Source: Liquorilactobacillus hordei DSM 19519
GTDB lineage: Bacteria > Bacillota > Bacilli > Lactobacillales > Lactobacillaceae
Length of the DNA: 64,000 nucleotides
Assembly (NCBI RefSeq): GCF_019443985.1
Contig: NZ_CP049303.1
Location: 930,001-994,000 of the forward strand
Direction of reading: 5' to 3'
Of this stretch, positions 29,297-38,787 are shown piece by piece. Position 1 is the stretch's first letter. Each line of letters opens with the position of its first letter. The notes below the pieces were generated by a model, which saw only the letters and a program-made list of their open reading frames with translations, had not been told where the DNA came from and made no database searches. Made by a program: the position numbers and the translations under genes.

Positions 29297-29335
29297 CAAA
29301 ATTCTTTGTCTAACTTTGAATTTTTTGACTTTATA

Positions 29336-29929
29336 CTATTTAAGATTCTTTTTGTTTTCCATGATTCCATCAATTAAACCATAATCAACAGCTTGTTGAG
29401 CAGTCATGAAATTATCACGTTCAGTATCACGATTAATTGTCTTAATATCTTGACCAGAACCATCTGCCAAAATCTTGTTAATTAACTTACGTGTCTTCAA
29501 GATATGTTCAGCGGCAATATTAATATCAGTTGCCTGCCCTTGTGCACCACCAAGTGGTTGATGGATCATAATTTCTGAGTTAGGCAATGCAAAACGTTTG
29601 CCCTTTGTACCAGCAGTTGAAAGGACACTTGCCATAGAAGCAGCCATTCCCATAACGATAGTCTGAACGTCTGCTTTAACAAAGTTCATCGTATCATAAA
29701 TCGCTAACCCGGCAGATACACTCCCACCTGGTGAATTGATATAAATATAAATATCTTTTTCTGAATCTTGCGCATCCAAGAATAGCAATTGTGCAATGAT
29801 AGCGTTAGCCATATCATCATTAACTTCTCCAGAAAGCATAATAATACGATCTTTTAAAAGTCTGGAGTAAATATCATATGCACGTTCGCCTTGTGCTGAT
29901 TGTTCAATAACAGTAGGTACTAAATTCAT
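29336..29929 (-). CDS. clpP: ATP-dependent Clp protease proteolytic subunit
   Basis: ClpP forms the tetradecameric serine protease that degrades substrates unfolded by ClpC, ClpE or ClpX. 197 residues. Catalytic triad S98 (GMAASMAS), H123 (MIHQPLGG) and D172 (RDTERDNF) are all in place. The start ATG (29929) follows GAGGGGGTCG. It is transcribed against whiA, and a CtsR box overlaps its promoter. Adaptors MecA and an SpxH-like protein, and the substrate Spx, are encoded near the end of the window. Confidence 0.98.
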   Translation of the reverse strand: MNLVPTVIEQSAQGERAYDIYSRLLKDRIIMLSGEVNDDMANAIIAQLLFLDAQDSEKDIYIYINSPGGSVSAGLAIYDTMNFVKADVQTIVMGMAASMASVLSTAGTKGKRFALPNSEIMIHQPLGGAQGQATDINIAAEHILKTRKLINKILADGSGQDIKTINRDTERDNFMTAQQAVDYGLIDGIMENKKNLK

Positions 29930-30008
29930 TGAACGACGACCCCCTCAAACTATAATTTAACATTCTAAGTGTAGCACTCAAATGTTTGTATTGCTAGTTT
30001 AACTTAAT

Positions 30009-30025
30009 GGTCAATAAAGGTCAAA
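30009..30025 (+). promoter_or_regulatory. CtsR operator over the clpP promoter
   Basis: GGTCAATAAAGGTCAAA is a direct heptad repeat one base off the CtsR consensus RGTCAAANANRGTCAAA. On the minus strand it contains two TTGACC; the one at 30014-30009 can act as the clpP -35, with TACAAA at 29990-29985 as a weak -10. CtsR would repress clpP until heat or protein stress. Confidence 0.85.
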
Positions 30026-30484
30026 TAAAAAAGACGGAGCCTAAATAATTATCGCTAATTTTTAAAATATCTTCAATATAATATGAATTATTGTCAAAAA
30101 ATTGGAGCATACATAAAAAATGAAAAGTTGCTGTTTATTATGGATAATTCAGGAGTAGTTGAAAAATTTTGATTTATAGAAAGCAATTATTCAAAACAAA
30201 AAGAGGCTGTGCCAAAAAGTTGAATTTTGACCTAGCCTCGTTAATTATTCCGGATAAACATGTTCCATACGTCAAATTTTTCCAACCTATGTCACATTTT
30301 ATTTTGTGTTTATTGAATTTATAATTGGTATTGCTATTACCTATATGAACAAGGAATTATTAGCAATTAATTGATACATGATAAATTAAATTAGTTCATA
30401 GAACCTAGACTAATTAAATTATGTACATGGTCAAATAGTTGTTTTGTAAGCGGTAAACACTTATAATCACTAGTAGATAAAATA
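30026..30484. other. Intergenic region between clpP and tRNA-Arg
   Basis: About 460 bases with no supported gene. It contains repeat copy R4 (30194-30295). The rest is AT-rich with no clear structure that I can see. Confidence 0.6.
30194..30295 (-). repeat. Repeat copy R4 (minus orientation)
   Basis: On the minus strand it reads a GTGACATA end, GGAACATGTTTATCCGGAAT, then the hairpin with GAGGCT/AGCCTC outer stem (30204-30240) and a T-tract. It is placed to end the minus-strand tRNA-Arg transcript. Confidence 0.75.
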
Positions 30485-30556
30485 TGCGCCACGTGGGAGT
30501 CGAACCCACATTACAAGAACCGGAATCTTGCGTGCGATCCATTACACTAGCGGCGC
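30485..30556 (-). tRNA. tRNA-Arg (anticodon CCG)
   Basis: The minus strand folds as a 72-nt cloverleaf. The acceptor GCGCCGC pairs with GTGGCGC (one G-U) plus discriminator A. The anticodon stem CAAGA/TCTTG encloses TTCCGGT (anticodon CCG). The T-arm is GTGGG TTCGACT CCCAC. The CCA end is not encoded. It decodes CGG Arg codons. Confidence 0.95.
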
Positions 30557-30621
30557 AATTACTCATACTATTCTACAAGAAAGAATTCAAATTTACAAGT
30601 TGAAAAGATAGGTGAAACTTT

Positions 30622-31938
30622 ATGCCCCACAAACAAAGTTATGGGTATGGACAAATTCAAAAACAAATTCAAAAATTTGCACTGACACAGCAGATGCAGC
30701 AGTCGATTCAAATACTGCGATATAGTACTGAAGATCTTGCGAAGTATTTAAAACAAAAACAGCTGGATAATCCTTTTATCTCTATTAAGGGGACAATGAG
30801 TTATACTGGTAAATCGACGGATATGTCAAATTTCAAAGTTGGTCAGTTTGATATGGTTACAGATAACAAGAGTCAATCGCTGTATGATTATCTGCTGTCA
30901 CAGGTGCATTTAACGATGAGGAAAACAAATCTTAGGAGTTGGGTTATTTATTTAATTGGTCAACTTGATGAGAATGGTTACCTAAAAATTGATTTAAGGA
31001 AACTAATCAGAAAAACTGGCGTCGATTATATTACAATGATGGATGCCTTGACCTTATTGCAGCAACTCGATCCACCGGGTGTAGGGGCACGTTCCTTACA
31101 AGAATGTTTACTTTTGCAAATTCAAAATATTGAAGATGCCCCAATTGAGGCACAGTTAATTGTTGAAAACGAGTTTGTGAGTTTGGTTGAACAAAATTGG
31201 GAGAAAATTGCAGCTAATCTGGCTATAGATGGCAAACAGATTGAAAATGCGGTTGAATTTATTCAAAGATTGACACCGGCACCAGGAGCAGCTTTTGAAC
31301 AAGAAAATATAGGATATGTTTACCCTGACTTAATAATAAAAAAAATTTCGGGAACAGCAGATTTTAGTATCAAAACGACCAAGAAGACAAAGCCACTAGT
31401 TGTCTTCAAAAAAGACTACTACGATAAGTTTTTAAGAGAAAATGAAGATGAAGTAAAAAAATTTTTGAAAGAAAAGCAAAGAGACTTTCAAGAACTTATC
31501 AGAGATATCGAATTGCGTGCAGAGACGATTGTGAGGGTGGCAGAAGTTATAATTGAGCGGCAACATGATTTTTTTGAGGATGGTAACGAGAAATTGAAGC
31601 CATTGCTATTAAGAGATGTTGCACAAAAATTGAATTTGCATGAATCTACTATTAGTCGAGCAGTTAATGGAAAATACTTACAGTGTGATTTTGGAGTGTA
31701 TGAACTAAAATATTTCTTCAAGCGACCTGTGAACAGTATAGGACAAGATATTTCTGTTGATACAATCAAAGAACATATAAATGTAATTATAGCCGCTGAA
31801 AACCAGCAAAAACCTTTGTCAGACAGCAAAATAGCAACAAAATTGGAAAAAGTTGGAATAAGAATATCACGGCGGACCGTTGCAAAATATCGTGAAGAAC
31901 TAAAAATAGGTAGCTCAACACAAAGAAAAAGAATTTAA
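30622..31938 (+). CDS. rpoN: RNA polymerase sigma-54 factor
   Basis: A 438-residue SigL/RpoN. The Gln-rich activator-interacting region I is at the N-terminus (QKFALTQQMQQSIQILRYSTEDL), the core-binding domain includes LDENGYL and LQQLDPPGVGARSLQECL, and the DNA-binding part has the HTH LRDVAQKLNLHESTISRAVNGKYLQ. The RpoN box reads ISRRTVAKYREEL near the C-terminus. Sigma-54 needs an AAA+ activator; in lactobacilli this is usually a LevR/ManR-type PTS regulator, and none is in the window. The gene is divergent from tRNA-Arg and lies upstream of cggR. Confidence 0.96.
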   Translation: MPHKQSYGYGQIQKQIQKFALTQQMQQSIQILRYSTEDLAKYLKQKQLDNPFISIKGTMSYTGKSTDMSNFKVGQFDMVTDNKSQSLYDYLLSQVHLTMRKTNLRSWVIYLIGQLDENGYLKIDLRKLIRKTGVDYITMMDALTLLQQLDPPGVGARSLQECLLLQIQNIEDAPIEAQLIVENEFVSLVEQNWEKIAANLAIDGKQIENAVEFIQRLTPAPGAAFEQENIGYVYPDLIIKKISGTADFSIKTTKKTKPLVVFKKDYYDKFLRENEDEVKKFLKEKQRDFQELIRDIELRAETIVRVAEVIIERQHDFFEDGNEKLKPLLLRDVAQKLNLHESTISRAVNGKYLQCDFGVYELKYFFKRPVNSIGQDISVDTIKEHINVIIAAENQQKPLSDSKIATKLEKVGIRISRRTVAKYREELKIGSSTQRKRI

Positions 31939-32104
31939 ATCTAAGGTTATCTTTTTTGAGAATCAAACAAAGGATTTTATTGTTCGCTACTTGGGACATA
32001 TTTTTAGTTATTCGTGATTAAAATTCGGAATAACGCAATATTTAATTGAATTATTAAGGCATAAATGAGCTATTAACGACTATTATAAATAAGAACTTAC
32101 TGAC

Positions 32105-32133
32105 TTGCATTAGGCATGAAATATTGCTATAAT
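32105..32133 (+). promoter_or_regulatory. Promoter of the cggR-gap operon
   Basis: TTGCAT (32105-32110), 17-base spacer, TATAAT (32128-32133) with TG extension (TGCTATAAT). The best -35/-10 pair in this part of the window. It leaves ~120 bases of leader before cggR. Confidence 0.8.
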
Positions 32134-32202
32134 GCAGTTGTTGATAAGGTATGAGAACAATTAAAGAGAAATTGTTGTTGTACTTTTGTTTTTTTACTTA
32201 CT

Positions 32203-32239
32203 GGGTCGTTTAATGACACTATTGGACAATATTAGTCCC
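32203..32239 (+). promoter_or_regulatory. CggR operator
   Basis: Two half-sites, GGGTCGTTTAATGAC and TTGGACAATATTAGTCCC, resemble in order and spacing the B. subtilis CggR operator as I recall it (GGGACGTTTTTTGTC and GGGACATATAATGTCC). It lies downstream of the promoter, so CggR would act as a roadblock released by fructose-1,6-bisphosphate. Confidence 0.8.
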
Positions 32240-32257
32240 ATTAGGAAGGTAACTATG

Positions 32258-33286
32258 ATGCATCAGGAGTTTGAATGGATTGAAAAAATTGCTCCCGACA
32301 TGGTTGAAACTATGGTGCAGCGGTTCCTGATCTTACGTTATATTTCTTGGATGGGACCGATTGGTAGGAGAGTTCTTTCGCAGGAGTTTGGGTTGACTGA
32401 ACGAGTGCTTAGAACTGAGACTGATTTCTTGCGAGGACAAGCGCTGATTGCTTCGACTAGGTCTGGTATGATTATTACTGGAAAAGGTCAGGATGTTATT
32501 CAGGGCCTGAGAGAGTTGATGGATCAATTTGCAGACATACGGCATCAAGAAGTTGAACTTTCAAAAAGATTAGGTATTGAAAAATGCTTGATTGTAGCAG
32601 GTGATTCTGATAAGCAGCCAAGTGTTATAGAAGAGATGGGTAAACTAGTCGATGAATCCTTAGTTGATATCTTGCCAAGTGGAAGAAATGTGATTGCAGT
32701 TATGGGTGGAATTACTATGGCGGTGATTGCAAAGGCTCTCACGAAAAGAGTTGGAGAGAATCGTGATTTACTTTTTGTTCCTGCAAGAGGTGGCGTAGGC
32801 GAAGCAGTAGATATTCAAGCTAACACGGTTAGTTCGCAAATGGCAATACATACTGGCGGACAGCATCGTGCCTTGTATGTCCCTGAGCAGTTGAGTGAGG
32901 AAGCGTTTGAGCCTTTACTCAAAGAACCAGCAATTCAAAAAGTAATAGGGCTGATTCGCAATAGTGATGCTGTTATTCATAGTGTCGGTGATGCTATTCG
33001 AATGGCTGAGAGAAGAGATATGCCTACTTCTGTAATTGAGATGCTTAAAAAAAAGCATGCGGTTGGAGAGGCGTTCGGGTATTTCTTTGATGAATTAGGT
33101 AGTGTGGTGTATAAGATCCCAAGGGTTGGTTTACAATTAGAGGATCTCACCGATATGGAATGTGTGCTCGCAGTTGCTGGCGGTGCTTCAAAGGCGAAAG
33201 CAATTATTGCATACATGAAACATGCTCCTCAACAAACTTGTCTGATAACAGATGAGGGAGCAGCAAACTTGATTTTAAAAAAGTAG
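32258..33286 (+). CDS. cggR: Central glycolytic genes regulator
   Basis: A SorC/DeoR-family repressor that senses fructose-1,6-bisphosphate and controls lower glycolysis. I take ATG 32258 (MHQEFEWIEKIAPDM), eight bases after AGGAAGG; ATG 32255 is a close alternative, and the longer in-frame extension runs through the operator. 342 residues: an N-terminal winged helix (GPIGRRVLSQEFGLTERVLRTETDFLRGQ) and a sugar-phosphate domain (VAVMGG-like IAVMGGITMAVIAK, VPARGGVGEAVDIQANTV). First gene of the glycolytic operon. Confidence 0.96.
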   Translation: MHQEFEWIEKIAPDMVETMVQRFLILRYISWMGPIGRRVLSQEFGLTERVLRTETDFLRGQALIASTRSGMIITGKGQDVIQGLRELMDQFADIRHQEVELSKRLGIEKCLIVAGDSDKQPSVIEEMGKLVDESLVDILPSGRNVIAVMGGITMAVIAKALTKRVGENRDLLFVPARGGVGEAVDIQANTVSSQMAIHTGGQHRALYVPEQLSEEAFEPLLKEPAIQKVIGLIRNSDAVIHSVGDAIRMAERRDMPTSVIEMLKKKHAVGEAFGYFFDELGSVVYKIPRVGLQLEDLTDMECVLAVAGGASKAKAIIAYMKHAPQQTCLITDEGAANLILKK

Positions 33287-33346
33287 TGTTTAACCAACAC
33301 ACTTTTTAAAATAAATTTTTTATTTCCTAAAGGAGGAAATTTTAGT

Positions 33347-34360
33347 ATGACTACTAAAGTAGGTATTAATGGTTTTGGCCGTATTGGCCGTTTGGCATTC
33401 CGCCGTATTGCTGAGACTTCAGAAAGCTTGGAAGTTGTTGCTATCAACGATTTGACATCTCCAGCTATGTTGGCACATTTATTGAAGTATGATACAGCTC
33501 ATGGTCAATTCGATGCTGAAATCTCTGCTACAGACAATGCACTTGTTGTTAATGGCAAAGAAATTCCTGTATACGCAGAAGCAGACGCACGTAACATTCC
33601 TTGGGTTAAGAATGATGGTGTTGATTTAGTTCTTGAATCAACAGGTTTCTACACATCAGAAGAAAAGGCATCTGCACATATCGAAGCAGGCGCAAAACGT
33701 GTTCTTATCTCAGCACCAGCTGGTAAGATGAAGACAATCGTTTACAGTGTTAACGATGACACATTGACAAACGATGACAAGATTGTTTCTGCTGCTTCAT
33801 GTACTACAAACTGTTTAGCTCCTTTAGCAAAAGCTATGAATGATGCTTTTGGTATTAAAGCTGGTACTATGACAACAATCCATGCTTACACAGCTACACA
33901 AAAATTACAAGATGGTCCAGATCGTGGTGGTAACGTTCGTAACGCTCGTGCTGCTGCTGCTAACACAATTCCTCATTCAACTGGTGCTGCTAAAGCTCTT
34001 GGCTTAGTTGTTCCTGAAGTGAACGGTAAGTTAGACGGACATGCACAACGTGTTCCAGTTATCACAGGTTCATTAACAGAATTAGTTACAACTCTTAACA
34101 AAGAAGTAACTGCTGACGAAGTTAATGCAGCTGTTAAGAAAGTTACAGAAGGTAACGAATCATTCGGTTATAATGGTGACGGAATCGTTTCATCAGATAT
34201 CATCGGTACAACATTTGGTTCAGTATTTGACCCAACTCAAACACAAGTTGTTGGTTCAGGTGAAGGCCAAGTTGTTAAGACTGTTGCATGGTATGATAAC
34301 GAATCTGGTTTTACAGCACAAATGATCCGTACTTTGGAAAAATTTGCTAGCATGCTTTAA
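33347..34360 (+). CDS. gap: Glyceraldehyde-3-phosphate dehydrogenase
   Basis: GapA oxidises glyceraldehyde-3-phosphate with NAD and phosphate to 1,3-bisphosphoglycerate. 337 residues: NAD motif [16 protein letters not shown], catalytic Cys in [16 protein letters not shown] near residue 152, and [13 protein letters not shown]. Codon choice is strongly biased (AAC, GGT, GCT, TTC), as expected of a very abundant enzyme. A consensus GGAGGAAA site precedes it. A terminator-like hairpin follows, which may make gap more abundant than the genes downstream. Confidence 0.98.
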   Translation: MTTKVGINGFGRIGRLAFRRIAETSESLEVVAINDLTSPAMLAHLLKYDTAHGQFDAEISATDNALVVNGKEIPVYAEADARNIPWVKNDGVDLVLESTGFYTSEEKASAHIEAGAKRVLISAPAGKMKTIVYSVNDDTLTNDDKIVSAASCTTNCLAPLAKAMNDAFGIKAGTMTTIHAYTATQKLQDGPDRGGNVRNARAAAANTIPHSTGAAKALGLVVPEVNGKLDGHAQRVPVITGSLTELVTTLNKEVTADEVNAAVKKVTEGNESFGYNGDGIVSSDIIGTTFGSVFDPTQTQVVGSGEGQVVKTVAWYDNESGFTAQMIRTLEKFASML

Positions 34361-34403
34361 GATTTAGCTGACGCTAAGTTTTTAAATGATTTAGTTCATT
34401 GAG

Positions 34404-34434
34404 GCGGGGGGAGGCATAACTCTCTTCGCTTTTT
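34404..34434 (+). terminator. Terminator-like hairpin between gap and pgk
   Basis: GCGGGGGGAG pairs fully with CTCTCTTCGC (including several G-U) around GCATAA, then TTTTT. It lies inside the operon and probably causes partial termination. Confidence 0.7.
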
Positions 34435-34462
34435 ATTTTAAAAAAATGGAGGATTACAATTC

Positions 34463-35653
34463 ATGGCTAAACTAACTGTTTCTGATTTAGATGTTACGGG
34501 TAAAAAAGTTTTAATTCGTGTAGACTTTAATGTTCCTATTAAAAATGGTGTTATTGGTAATGATAATCGTATCGTTGCTGCACTTCCAACAATTAAATAT
34601 ATTGTTGAAAATGGTGGTAAAGCTATTCTATTCTCACATCTTGGTCGTATCAAGACTGAAGAAGATAAGAAAGAATTGTCACTTCGTCCAGTTGCTGAAA
34701 AATTAGCTGATTTGGTTAAAAAACCAGTTACTTTTGTTCCAACAACTCGCGGTGCACAACTTGAAGAAGCAATTAACAAGATGAACAATGGTGACATTTT
34801 GTTAGTTGAAAATACACGTTTTGAAGACTTAGATGGTAAAAAAGAATCTAAGAATGATCCTGAATTAGGCAAGTACTGGGCATCACTCGGTGACTTGTTT
34901 GTAAACGATGCTTTTGGTACTGCTCATCGTTCACATGCTTCTAATGTAGGAATTGCAAGCAATATGGAAAAAGCTGCTGCAGGTTTCTTGCTTGAAAAAG
35001 AAATTAAATTCTTAGGTAATGCTGTTGATACTCCAGTTCATCCATTTGTTGCCATCTTAGGTGGAGCAAAGGTTTCAGATAAGATTGGTGTTATTGATCA
35101 TCTTCTATCAAAAGCTGATAAGGTTATTATCGGTGGTGGTATGACTTATACATTTTATGCTGCTAAGGGTATGAGCATTGGTAACTCATTAGTTGAAGCT
35201 GATAAGATTGAACTTGCTAAAGAAATTATTGATAAAGCTGGAGACAAATTAGTATTACCAGTTGATTCAGTAGTTGCTGAAAAATTCGATAATGATGTTC
35301 CTAGCAAAGTTGTTGATGGCGATATTCCTGATGGTTACATGGCACTTGATATTGGACCTAAGTCAGTTGCTTTATTCAAGGATGTTCTTAAAGATGCTAA
35401 GACGGTTGTTTGGAATGGACCTATGGGTGTGTTCGAAATGAGTAATTATGCTGAAGGAACTCTTGAAGTTGGTAAGTTCTTAGGTACACTTAGTGATGCT
35501 ACAACAATTGTTGGTGGTGGTGATTCAACAGCTGCTGTTCAACAATTAGGTGTTGCTGATCAATTGACACATATTTCAACAGGTGGTGGTGCTTCCCTTG
35601 AATATCTTGAAGGTAAGACACTTCCAGGGATTGCTGCTGTTTCAGATAAATAG
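34463..35653 (+). CDS. pgk: Phosphoglycerate kinase
   Basis: Pgk transfers phosphate from 1,3-bisphosphoglycerate to ADP. 396 residues: RVDFNVP at the N-terminus, [49 protein letters not shown], and the nucleotide-binding [13 protein letters not shown] near the end. Strong GGAGG site. Biased codon use, but less extreme than gap. Confidence 0.98.
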   Translation: MAKLTVSDLDVTGKKVLIRVDFNVPIKNGVIGNDNRIVAALPTIKYIVENGGKAILFSHLGRIKTEEDKKELSLRPVAEKLADLVKKPVTFVPTTRGAQLEEAINKMNNGDILLVENTRFEDLDGKKESKNDPELGKYWASLGDLFVNDAFGTAHRSHASNVGIASNMEKAAAGFLLEKEIKFLGNAVDTPVHPFVAILGGAKVSDKIGVIDHLLSKADKVIIGGGMTYTFYAAKGMSIGNSLVEADKIELAKEIIDKAGDKLVLPVDSVVAEKFDNDVPSKVVDGDIPDGYMALDIGPKSVALFKDVLKDAKTVVWNGPMGVFEMSNYAEGTLEVGKFLGTLSDATTIVGGGDSTAAVQQLGVADQLTHISTGGGASLEYLEGKTLPGIAAVSDK

Positions 35654-35689
35654 TCTAAATATATAGACAAAATTGAAAGGATGATATAA

Positions 35690-36445
35690 TTGCGTACTCC
35701 TATTATTGCAGGTAACTGGAAAATGAACATGAATCCAGAACAAACTGCTGAATTTGTTAAAGCTGTAAAAAATGACTTACCAGCTGCAAGTAAAGTTGAA
35801 TCAGTTATTGCCGCACCAGCTGTTGATCTTCCAGCACTTTTGGAAGCTGCAAAAGGTTCAGAATTAAAAGTTGCTGCTGAAAATTGCTACTTTGAAGACG
35901 AAGGTGCATTCACTGGTGAAACTTCTCCAAAAGTTCTTAAGGAAATGGGCGTTGATTATGTAGTTATTGGTCATTCAGAACGTCGTGATTATTTCCATGA
36001 GACTGATGAAGATATCAATAAAAAAGCTCATGCAATCTTTAAAAATGGTCTTTTACCAATTATTTGTTGTGGTGAATCTCTTGAAACTCGTGAAGCTGGT
36101 AAAGCAGAAGAATGGGTTGAAGGACAAGTAACTGCTGCATTAAAAGATCTTTCTGCTGAACAAGTTGCAAGTTCTGTAATTGCATATGAACCAATTTGGG
36201 CTATTGGAACTGGTAAGACAGCTTCATCTGATCAAGCTGAAGAAATCTGTGCAGTTGTTCGTAAGACTGTTGCAAAGCTTTACAACGAAACAGTTGCTGA
36301 TAAGGTACGTATTCAGTATGGTGGTTCTGTAAAGCCAGCAAACGTTAAGGAACTTATGAGCAAAGAAAATATTGATGGTGGACTTGTTGGCGGAGCGTCA
36401 TTAGTTCCTGAATCATATCTTGCATTGGTTAACTTTAACAAATAA
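35690..36445 (+). CDS. tpiA: Triosephosphate isomerase
   Basis: TpiA interconverts dihydroxyacetone phosphate and glyceraldehyde-3-phosphate. TTG 35690 follows GAAAGGATG; 251 residues. Substrate Lys in AGNWKMNMN, catalytic His in [11 protein letters not shown], catalytic Glu in [15 protein letters not shown], and phosphate loop GGSVKPANV...GGLVGGASL. It lies 36 bases after pgk in the operon. Confidence 0.98.
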   Translation: MRTPIIAGNWKMNMNPEQTAEFVKAVKNDLPAASKVESVIAAPAVDLPALLEAAKGSELKVAAENCYFEDEGAFTGETSPKVLKEMGVDYVVIGHSERRDYFHETDEDINKKAHAIFKNGLLPIICCGESLETREAGKAEEWVEGQVTAALKDLSAEQVASSVIAYEPIWAIGTGKTASSDQAEEICAVVRKTVAKLYNETVADKVRIQYGGSVKPANVKELMSKENIDGGLVGGASLVPESYLALVNFNK

Positions 36446-36494
36446 TTGATGTTTTTTGCGGCTAACAATTGAAAGTCGTTGAAAAAACCTTTAA

Positions 36495-37874
<1,380 letters not shown>

Positions 37875-37961
37875 TTAATAACGTTATAATTTAAGTTAGC
37901 TAATTTTGAACTAGTAATGGTAAATTAGCATAAGGAATTTGAATATAATAACTAAATAATG

Positions 37962-38001
37962 TGGCTGTATTAAAAGATAACTTTTAATACAGCTTTTTTT
38001 A
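37962..38001 (+). terminator. Terminator of the glycolytic operon
   Basis: GGCTGTATTAAAAG pairs with CTTTTAATACAGCT around ATAA, followed by TTTTTTTATTT. Strong. Confidence 0.92.
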
Positions 38002-38007
38002 TTTGGG

Positions 38008-38128
38008 AGTGTGACATAAATCAGAAAAATTTGAAGTTAGACGGATAATTTTAACTTATGGAACACGTTTATACAGAATAATTAGCGAGGCTGAGTCAAA
38101 ATTTAACTTTTGGAACAGCCCTTTTTTT
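38008..38128 (+). repeat. Repeat copy R5 (plus orientation, near full length)
   Basis: Contains, in order, GTGACATAAATCAGAAAAATTTGAAG-like start, TTAGACG, ACTTATGGAACACGTTTATAC, and the hairpin GAGGCTGAGTCAAAA/TTTTGGAACAGCCC with seven Ts. It follows the eno terminator as a second stop signal. Confidence 0.8.
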
Positions 38129-38439
38129 ATTATTGGATAAACAATTTTTATGAATTAAGATAACCTATCTGACTATAAGCCTTTAAGTTGAATAATAAAT
38201 AGCATCTTATACTTGTAATTTTGCCGATATTTAAATTTCCTTGATTTTAATTTTCTCTAAACGTATTAAAAAGTTGACTTTTGATTGATCTCATTATTTA
38301 ATCTGTATAAGATAGTTGCCAAGTTGGTAATTTTTTATTGGCAAAAAAACTTGATTTATAAGTGATAAAACTGACTGGAAATAAAAGATTATTTATGCTA
38401 CATTATAATAGATGTAGATTACCTATGGAGTAAGGGGGT
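38129..38439. other. AT-rich intergenic region before secG
   Basis: About 310 bases without a supported gene. The only recognisable element is the -10 at 38404-38409. No riboswitch, tRNA or clear hairpin seen. Confidence 0.6.
38404..38409 (+). promoter_or_regulatory. Likely secG promoter -10
   Basis: A perfect TATAAT 31 bases before secG, but with no recognisable -35 or TG extension. Low support beyond position. Confidence 0.35.
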
Positions 38440-38682
38440 ATGAGCTTGTATAATTTAATTTTAACTATTTTGATGATTGTTTCTGTATTGATTATTATTG
38501 CTGTAATGATGCAACCTGCTAAGAATGATAATGCAGCTTCTGCTTTATCAGGTGGAGCAGCGGATTTATTTAGCAAGCAAAAACCTCGTGGATTTGAGGC
38601 ATTTATGCAGAAGGTAACGGCCGTATTAGGAGTAATCTTCTTTATACTTTCATTGGCTTTGGTTTATATTTCATCGCATTGA
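38440..38682 (+). CDS. secG: Preprotein translocase subunit SecG
   Basis: The small SecYEG subunit that assists SecA-driven export. 80 residues with two membrane helices (about 4-24 and 56-77). The cytosolic loop between them carries the family motif MMQPAKNDNAASALSGGAADLF. It has a GGGGG-containing ribosome-binding site. The order secG-rnr-smpB is conserved in Firmicutes. Confidence 0.95.
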   Translation: MSLYNLILTILMIVSVLIIIAVMMQPAKNDNAASALSGGAADLFSKQKPRGFEAFMQKVTAVLGVIFFILSLALVYISSH

Positions 38683-38689
38683 TAAAAAG

Positions 38690-38737
38690 TAAGATCTTCT
38701 GCTTAACTCTGTGCAGGGGGGTTTTACTTTTTTTTTG
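38690..38737 (+). terminator. Terminator after secG
   Basis: AGTAAGATCTTCTGC pairs (with G-U pairs) with GCAGGGGGGTTTTACT, followed by TTTTTTT. It may reduce read-through into rnr. Confidence 0.7.
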
Positions 38738-38787
38738 GATTAAGAATAGCTCGTAATAGATAATTAATTAAGTAAACGAGGAAATTA

